Source of the DNA: Brevibacillus ruminantium
GTDB lineage: Bacteria; Bacillota; Bacilli; Brevibacillales; Brevibacillaceae
Length of the DNA stretch: 64,000 nt
Assembly (NCBI RefSeq): GCF_023746555.1
Contig: NZ_CP098755.1
Coordinates: 245,001-309,000, forward strand
Direction of reading: 5' to 3'
The translations under genes were made by a program, and so were the position numbers. The first letter of the stretch is position 1, and each line of letters starts with the position of its first letter. The notes below the pieces were generated by a model. It worked only from the letters and a program-made list of their open reading frames with translations, had not been told where the DNA came from and searched no databases. Below, in pieces: positions 59,934 to 64,000 of this stretch.

Positions 59934-60878
59934 ATGATAGAAATAGAAAAACCGAAAATCGAGGTTGTGGAAGTAAGCGACGACAACTCGTACGGGAAAT
60001 TCGTTGTAGAACCTCTTGAGCGCGGATACGGCACGACTCTTGGCAACTCGTTGAGACGAATTCTCCTCTCATCTTTGCCGGGTGCGGCGGTACGCACCGT
60101 TCAGATTGACGGGGTTCTTCATGAGTTCTCAACGATTGAAGGCGTCGTGGAAGATGTAACGGAGATTATCCTTAACATCAAGGGCCTCGCACTGAAGATC
60201 CATTCCGATGAGGAAAAAGTCATCGAGATTGACGCTGAGGGTGAAGGCATTGTCAAGGCGGGGGATATCCGCGCAGACAGTGATGTGGAGATCTTGAACC
60301 CTGATCTTCATATTGCAACGTTGGCAAACGGTGGTCGTCTGCACATTCGTATGACAGCTGGACGTGGACGTGGATATGTACAAGCAGATGGAAACAAGTC
60401 GGAGGATCTGCCGATCGGTGTGATCCCCATTGATTCCATTTATACACCCATCAAGCGTGTCAACTACCAAGTGGAGAATACCCGTGTTGGTCAAATGACT
60501 AACTATGACAAGTTGACCCTTGAGGTCTGGACGAACGGCAGTATCAGTCCGGAAGAGGCTGTGAGTCTGGGCGCAAAAATCATGACGGAGCATCTTAATC
60601 TGTTCGTCGGTTTGACCGATGAGGCGAAGGATGCAGAAATCATGGTGGAAAAGGAAGAGGATAAGAAAGAGAAAGTGCTCGAGATGACCATCGAAGAGCT
60701 CGATCTCTCTGTCCGTTCCTACAACTGCTTGAAGCGTGCCGGTATCAATACCGTGCAAGAGCTGACGCAGAAGACCGAAGAAGACATGATGAAAGTGCGC
60801 AACCTGGGTCGCAAATCCTTGGAAGAGGTGCAAGAGAAGCTGGCTGAGCTGGGTCTGTCTCTTCGCAGCGACGACTAG
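59934..60878 (+). CDS. rpoA: RNA polymerase alpha subunit
   Basis: 314 residues from ATG 59934, 10 bases after AAGGAGGG; a TTG at 59913 precedes the site. The N-terminal assembly domain has [26 protein letters not shown]. The C-terminal domain with helix-hairpin-helix ([34 protein letters not shown]) contacts UP elements and activators. Confidence 0.97.
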   Translation: MIEIEKPKIEVVEVSDDNSYGKFVVEPLERGYGTTLGNSLRRILLSSLPGAAVRTVQIDGVLHEFSTIEGVVEDVTEIILNIKGLALKIHSDEEKVIEIDAEGEGIVKAGDIRADSDVEILNPDLHIATLANGGRLHIRMTAGRGRGYVQADGNKSEDLPIGVIPIDSIYTPIKRVNYQVENTRVGQMTNYDKLTLEVWTNGSISPEEAVSLGAKIMTEHLNLFVGLTDEAKDAEIMVEKEEDKKEKVLEMTIEELDLSVRSYNCLKRAGINTVQELTQKTEEDMMKVRNLGRKSLEEVQEKLAELGLSLRSDD

Positions 60879-60916
60879 GAAACAGCACTTGCAGCACGTA
60901 AGAGGGAGGTAAGAAC

Positions 60917-61276
60917 ATGGCATACCGTAAATTGGGTCGTCGCAGTTCGGCTCGTAAAGCATTGTTCCGTGATCTGGTTACAGACCTGATCATCAACGAG
61001 CGCATCGAGACAACTGAGATGAAAGCAAAAGAACTGCGTTCCATCGCTGATCAGATGATCACGCTGGCAAAACGCGGTGACCTGCACGCACGCCGTCAAG
61101 TTGCTGCTTTCGTTCGCAAGGAAGTAGCTACGGAAGAAGGCCGCGATGCGGTTCAAAAGCTGTTTGATGACATCGCGCCTCGCTACAAAGAGCGCAACGG
61201 TGGATACACTCGTGTCTTGAAGACAGGTCCTCGTCGTGGGGATGCTGCTCCGATGGCATACATCGAATTGGTGTAA
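60917..61276 (+). CDS. rplQ: Ribosomal protein L17
   Basis: 119 residues. [41 protein letters not shown] is the family start, and the C-terminus ends [11 protein letters not shown]. It lies at the tunnel exit. It is last gene of the alpha operon. Confidence 0.97.
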   Translation: MAYRKLGRRSSARKALFRDLVTDLIINERIETTEMKAKELRSIADQMITLAKRGDLHARRQVAAFVRKEVATEEGRDAVQKLFDDIAPRYKERNGGYTRVLKTGPRRGDAAPMAYIELV

Positions 61277-61327
61277 TACATCTTGTATGATCCGGTTGTG
61301 AAAAAGATCTTCTTTTGAAACAGCCTG

Positions 61328-61393
61328 AAAAAGGGTGGGGGCAGACTCTGGTCTTGGACTGGACTCTGATTCATGCCCTTTTTTCTTTATATT
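61328..61393 (+). terminator. Terminator after rplQ
   Basis: AAAAGGG (61329-61335) pairs with CCCTTTT (61376-61382); the long loop contains further pairing (CAGA/TCTG and GTC/GAC). A T-rich tract follows. It separates the alpha operon from the ECF transporter genes. Confidence 0.7.
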
Positions 61394-61453
61394 TTTCTTT
61401 CTTTCTATCTTTATCAAATTCCCTGTTTCTAGCTGGGAGGATGTGAGCACCAG

Positions 61454-62305
61454 ATGACGGAGGAACGTCTGCTGGCACTACAAAATGTCTCCTTTTCTTA
61501 TGAAGGCGAGGGAGGCCAGAAAGAACCGGTGCTGAAAAGCGTCGATCTTGCTATATCCAAAGGTTCCTTTGTTTCCATTCTGGGACACAACGGTTCAGGA
61601 AAGTCGACCATGGCTAAACTGATGAATGCCTTGCTGCTTCCTGAAGAAGGGACGATTCTCGTAACCGGGATGGACACGCGTGACGGTGAGCTGGTATGGG
61701 AAATACGCCGGCAAATCGGGATGGTTTTTCAAAACCCGGATAACCAGATTGTCGGGGCTACGGTGGAAGATGACGTCGCCTTTGGTCTGGAGAACATGGG
61801 GATGGAGCCCGCGCTGATGCGTACCCGAATCGATGAGTCTCTGCGGGCTGTCGGCATGACAGAGCATCTGTTTGATCAGCCTCATCGCCTGTCCGGCGGC
61901 CAAAAGCAGCGGATTGCCATTGCAGGTATCCTGGCAATGCGTCCATCGATGATCATTCTCGACGAAGCAACTGCCATGCTAGACCCGATGGGAAGACGTG
62001 AAGTGATAAGTTTGGTCCACAGACTCAACCGAGAAGAGGGCATCACGGTGGTGAACATCACCCATTTCCCGGAGGAGGCAGTCGGATCGGATCGGGTCAT
62101 CGTCATGAAAGCGGGTCAGGTAGATTGGGATGGTACGGCGGATGAGGTATTTTCCGACCCCGAGAGATTGCAGGCACTGGGTCTGGATGTTCCATTTACT
62201 GTCCGCGTTCGTCATGCGTTGGCGGCAGAGGGGCTGTCATTGCCGTTCACTCTGGACCAAGAGGAGCTGGTGGAGCACTTATGCAGATTACTTTTGAACA
62301 GGTAA
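61454..62305 (+). CDS. ecfA1: ECF transporter ATPase EcfA1
   Basis: 283 residues. ABC ATPase motifs are Walker A GHNGSGKST, Q-loop QNPDNQ, signature LSGGQ and Walker B MIILDEAT. With EcfA2 and EcfT it forms the shared energising module for vitamin-specific S components. The start follows GGGAGG. It overlaps ecfA2 by 25 bases. Confidence 0.95.
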   Translation: MTEERLLALQNVSFSYEGEGGQKEPVLKSVDLAISKGSFVSILGHNGSGKSTMAKLMNALLLPEEGTILVTGMDTRDGELVWEIRRQIGMVFQNPDNQIVGATVEDDVAFGLENMGMEPALMRTRIDESLRAVGMTEHLFDQPHRLSGGQKQRIAIAGILAMRPSMIILDEATAMLDPMGRREVISLVHRLNREEGITVVNITHFPEEAVGSDRVIVMKAGQVDWDGTADEVFSDPERLQALGLDVPFTVRVRHALAAEGLSLPFTLDQEELVEHLCRLLLNR

Positions 62306-63153
62306 GTCATATGTACGCGGTGGGAACACCGTTTGAACGCCTCGCTCTGCAGGATGTGTCACTGACGATTCCGTCGGGTTCGTTTGTAGGAATCATCGGA
62401 CATACCGGTTCCGGAAAGTCGACCTTGATTCAGCATGTAAACGGCTTGCTTCAGCCCACCCAAGGGACGATACGCTTGGGGGATGACACTGTAACTCCGA
62501 CAAACAAGCTGCCGGCTGAGAGCAGGCGTCATATCGGACTTGTTTTTCAATACCCGGAGCATCAGCTGTTTGAAGAGACCGTTGCCAAAGACGTCGCCTT
62601 TGGTCCCCTCAACTTTGACATGCCTGCGGATCAGGTAGAAACGGTTGTGCGTGAAGCATTGCAGGTAGTGGGTCTGGACTACGAAAAGATCAGGGACCGC
62701 TCTCCTTTTCTTTTGAGCGGCGGTCAGATGAGGCGTGTAGCCATCGCCGGCGTTTTGGCGATGCAGCCCCAAGTATTGATCTTGGACGAGCCGACAGCCG
62801 GGCTTGATCCGGCAGGGAAAAAGGCCATCCTGGAGGCTGTTTACCGAATTCACCGGGAGCAGAAACTTACCACCTTGCTGGTTACACACAGTATGGAGGA
62901 AGCCGCTCGTTATGCCGACCTGCTCGTGGTCATGGCCAAGGGCAAGGTTGCCCTCGTAGGCAAACCGGACGAGGTATTTGCGGAGGCTGCGTTTCTTCAA
63001 GGGCTCGGCCTGGATGTGCCAGACACGGTTGCTTTTGTTTCCCAATTGAATCAACGCTTGCCGCAAGAGCAGCGTCTGCCCGCCTCCATCTATCGGGAGG
63101 AAGATTTGATTGGGCATCTGCTGGCACGGTTGTCTGCCGTAAAGGAGCGATAA
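62281..63153 (+). CDS. ecfA2: ECF transporter ATPase EcfA2
   Basis: 290 residues starting inside ecfA1. Walker A is GHTGSGKST, Q-loop QYPEHQLFEET, signature LSGGQMRR and Walker B VLILDEPTAGLDP. It pairs with EcfA1 as a heterodimer. The S component is encoded elsewhere, as usual for group II ECF systems. Confidence 0.95.
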   Translation: MQITFEQVSHMYAVGTPFERLALQDVSLTIPSGSFVGIIGHTGSGKSTLIQHVNGLLQPTQGTIRLGDDTVTPTNKLPAESRRHIGLVFQYPEHQLFEETVAKDVAFGPLNFDMPADQVETVVREALQVVGLDYEKIRDRSPFLLSGGQMRRVAIAGVLAMQPQVLILDEPTAGLDPAGKKAILEAVYRIHREQKLTTLLVTHSMEEAARYADLLVVMAKGKVALVGKPDEVFAEAAFLQGLGLDVPDTVAFVSQLNQRLPQEQRLPASIYREEDLIGHLLARLSAVKER

Positions 63154-63156
63154 GGG

Positions 63157-63954
63157 ATGCTGCAAAACATTGCAATTGGACAGTATGTGCCTGGAACATC
63201 GTTCCTTCACCGGGCCGATCCGCGCAGCAAGATGCTGTTTATCATTCTGTTTGCTTTCCTGGTTTTTATGGCCAACAACGTGATCACCTATGCGATTCTG
63301 ATTTCGTTTACGCTGGTGATCATCCTGGTTTCCCGCCTGTCGCTTTCCTATATTTTGAAAAGTCTGCGCCCTATCTGGATTTTGGTCTTATTTACGGTTA
63401 TCCTCCACTTGTTGATTACCAAAGGCGGCGAGGTGTACTTCAAATGGGGCTGGTTTTCCATTGAGGAACAGGGGGTCAGACAGGCGATCTTTATCTCCTT
63501 GCGTATCAGCTTATTGGTGCTGGTCAGTTCGCTTTTGACACTGACGACCTCTCCAATCGATCTGACGGAAGGATTGGAGCGTTTGCTTGGTCCGACCGGG
63601 CGCATCGGTGTGCCCGTCCACGAGATTGCCCTAATGATGTCGATTGCACTTCGGTTTATTCCCACGTTGATGGAAGAGACAGACAAAATCATGAAGGCAC
63701 AGATGGCTCGCGGAGCAAACTTTACGAGCGGCAATCTGCTTCGCCGCATACAGCATTTGATCCCGATCGTGATCCCGCTGTTTATTGGTGCGTTCCGGCG
63801 CGCGGAAGATTTGGCGCTGGCAATGGAGGCACGCGGATACCGCGGCGGAGTTGGAAGGACGCGGCTGAACAAGCTTACGCTGAGCTGGCGGGACAGTACG
63901 ATTGCGGTAGCTTCCCTGGCATTGGCGTTCGTGATCGGGTGGTGGCGTACGTGA
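63157..63954 (+). CDS. ecfT: ECF transporter transmembrane subunit EcfT
   Basis: 265 residues with about five or six membrane segments. The two coupling motifs MARGANF and MEARGYRGG carry the Ala-Arg-Gly signature that docks the ATPases. ATG 63157 is 3 bases after ecfA2. Its stop overlaps the truA start by 4 bases (GTGA). Confidence 0.95.
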   Translation: MLQNIAIGQYVPGTSFLHRADPRSKMLFIILFAFLVFMANNVITYAILISFTLVIILVSRLSLSYILKSLRPIWILVLFTVILHLLITKGGEVYFKWGWFSIEEQGVRQAIFISLRISLLVLVSSLLTLTTSPIDLTEGLERLLGPTGRIGVPVHEIALMMSIALRFIPTLMEETDKIMKAQMARGANFTSGNLLRRIQHLIPIVIPLFIGAFRRAEDLALAMEARGYRGGVGRTRLNKLTLSWRDSTIAVASLALAFVIGWWRT

Positions 63955-64000
63955 GGCGCTTGAAATGTCTGGTCGCCTATGACGGAACGGATTACAGCGG
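63951..64000 (+). CDS. truA: tRNA pseudouridine synthase A, N-terminus (3' end outside window)
   Basis: It starts at GTG 63951, which overlaps the ecfT stop. Only 16 full codons are visible (MRRLKCLVAYDGTDYS). LKCxVAYDGTDYxG is the TruA N-terminus, and the position after ecfT matches Bacillus. The enzyme modifies positions 38-40 of tRNA anticodon arms. Confidence 0.85.
   Translation, partial: MRRLKCLVAYDGTDYS

Overview
The window looks like the ribosomal/RNA-polymerase superoperon of a Gram-positive bacterium of the Paenibacillaceae, most like Brevibacillus. The evidence is the gene order (ctsR-mcsA-mcsB-clpC-radA-disA ... sigH-rpmG-secE-nusG-rplKAJL-rpoBC-rpsLG-fusA-tuf-S10/spc/alpha-ecfA1A2T-truA), strong purine-rich Shine-Dalgarno sites, frequent GTG/TTG starts, a T-box, a CtsR box and SigH. 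The genus is inferred from remembered protein similarity and was not computed. Almost all genes lie on the + strand. I saw no rRNA, tRNA, CRISPR array or insertion sequence.

Layout. 1-376: end of a HAD phosphatase. 485-5259: CtsR-controlled protein-quality operon (ctsR, mcsA, mcsB, clpC). 5314-8662: radA, disA, pssA. 8714-9109 (minus): small unrecognised protein. 9397-13280: PIN/TRAM protein, ispD, ispF, gltX. 13330-17492: cysteine T-box, cysE, cysS, then three RNA-processing genes (mrnC, rlmB, rae1). 17572-22788: sigH, rpmG, secE, nusG, the L11/L1/L10/L12 genes and a methyltransferase. 23119-30338: rpoB and rpoC. 38699-43492: L7Ae-like protein, rpsL, rpsG, fusA, tuf. 46406-61276: the S10, spc and alpha operons with secY, adk, map, infA and rpoA. 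61454-64000: the ECF vitamin-transporter module and the start of truA.

Two accessory blocks interrupt this housekeeping order. The first (30463-38556), between the rpoC terminator and the promoter of the L7Ae-like gene, is a tight four-gene operon: a UPF1-like SF1 helicase with an N-terminal pseudokinase domain, a single-HKD phospholipase-D-type nuclease with a winged helix, a 665-residue protein I cannot assign, and an Hsp70-like ATPase that ends after the beta substrate-binding region. The helicase+kinase and PLD pair matches the composition of type I Mokosh anti-phage systems. The extra orphan protein and the Hsp70 would make this an extended or new variant, and it is the best candidate here for an undescribed system. 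The second block (43545-46040), between tuf and rpsJ, holds an ECF41 sigma factor with its own signature promoter, an EamA-family transporter and a convergent truncated haemoglobin.

Regulatory structure is rich: intrinsic terminators after most units, attenuators in the rpmG, rplJ and rpoB leaders, a hairpin between the Shine-Dalgarno site and start of nusG, mini-ORFs between rplK and rplA, a possible pseudoknot ahead of tuf, and structured gaps before rplC and rpoA. All secondary structures were found by eye and none was folded computationally.
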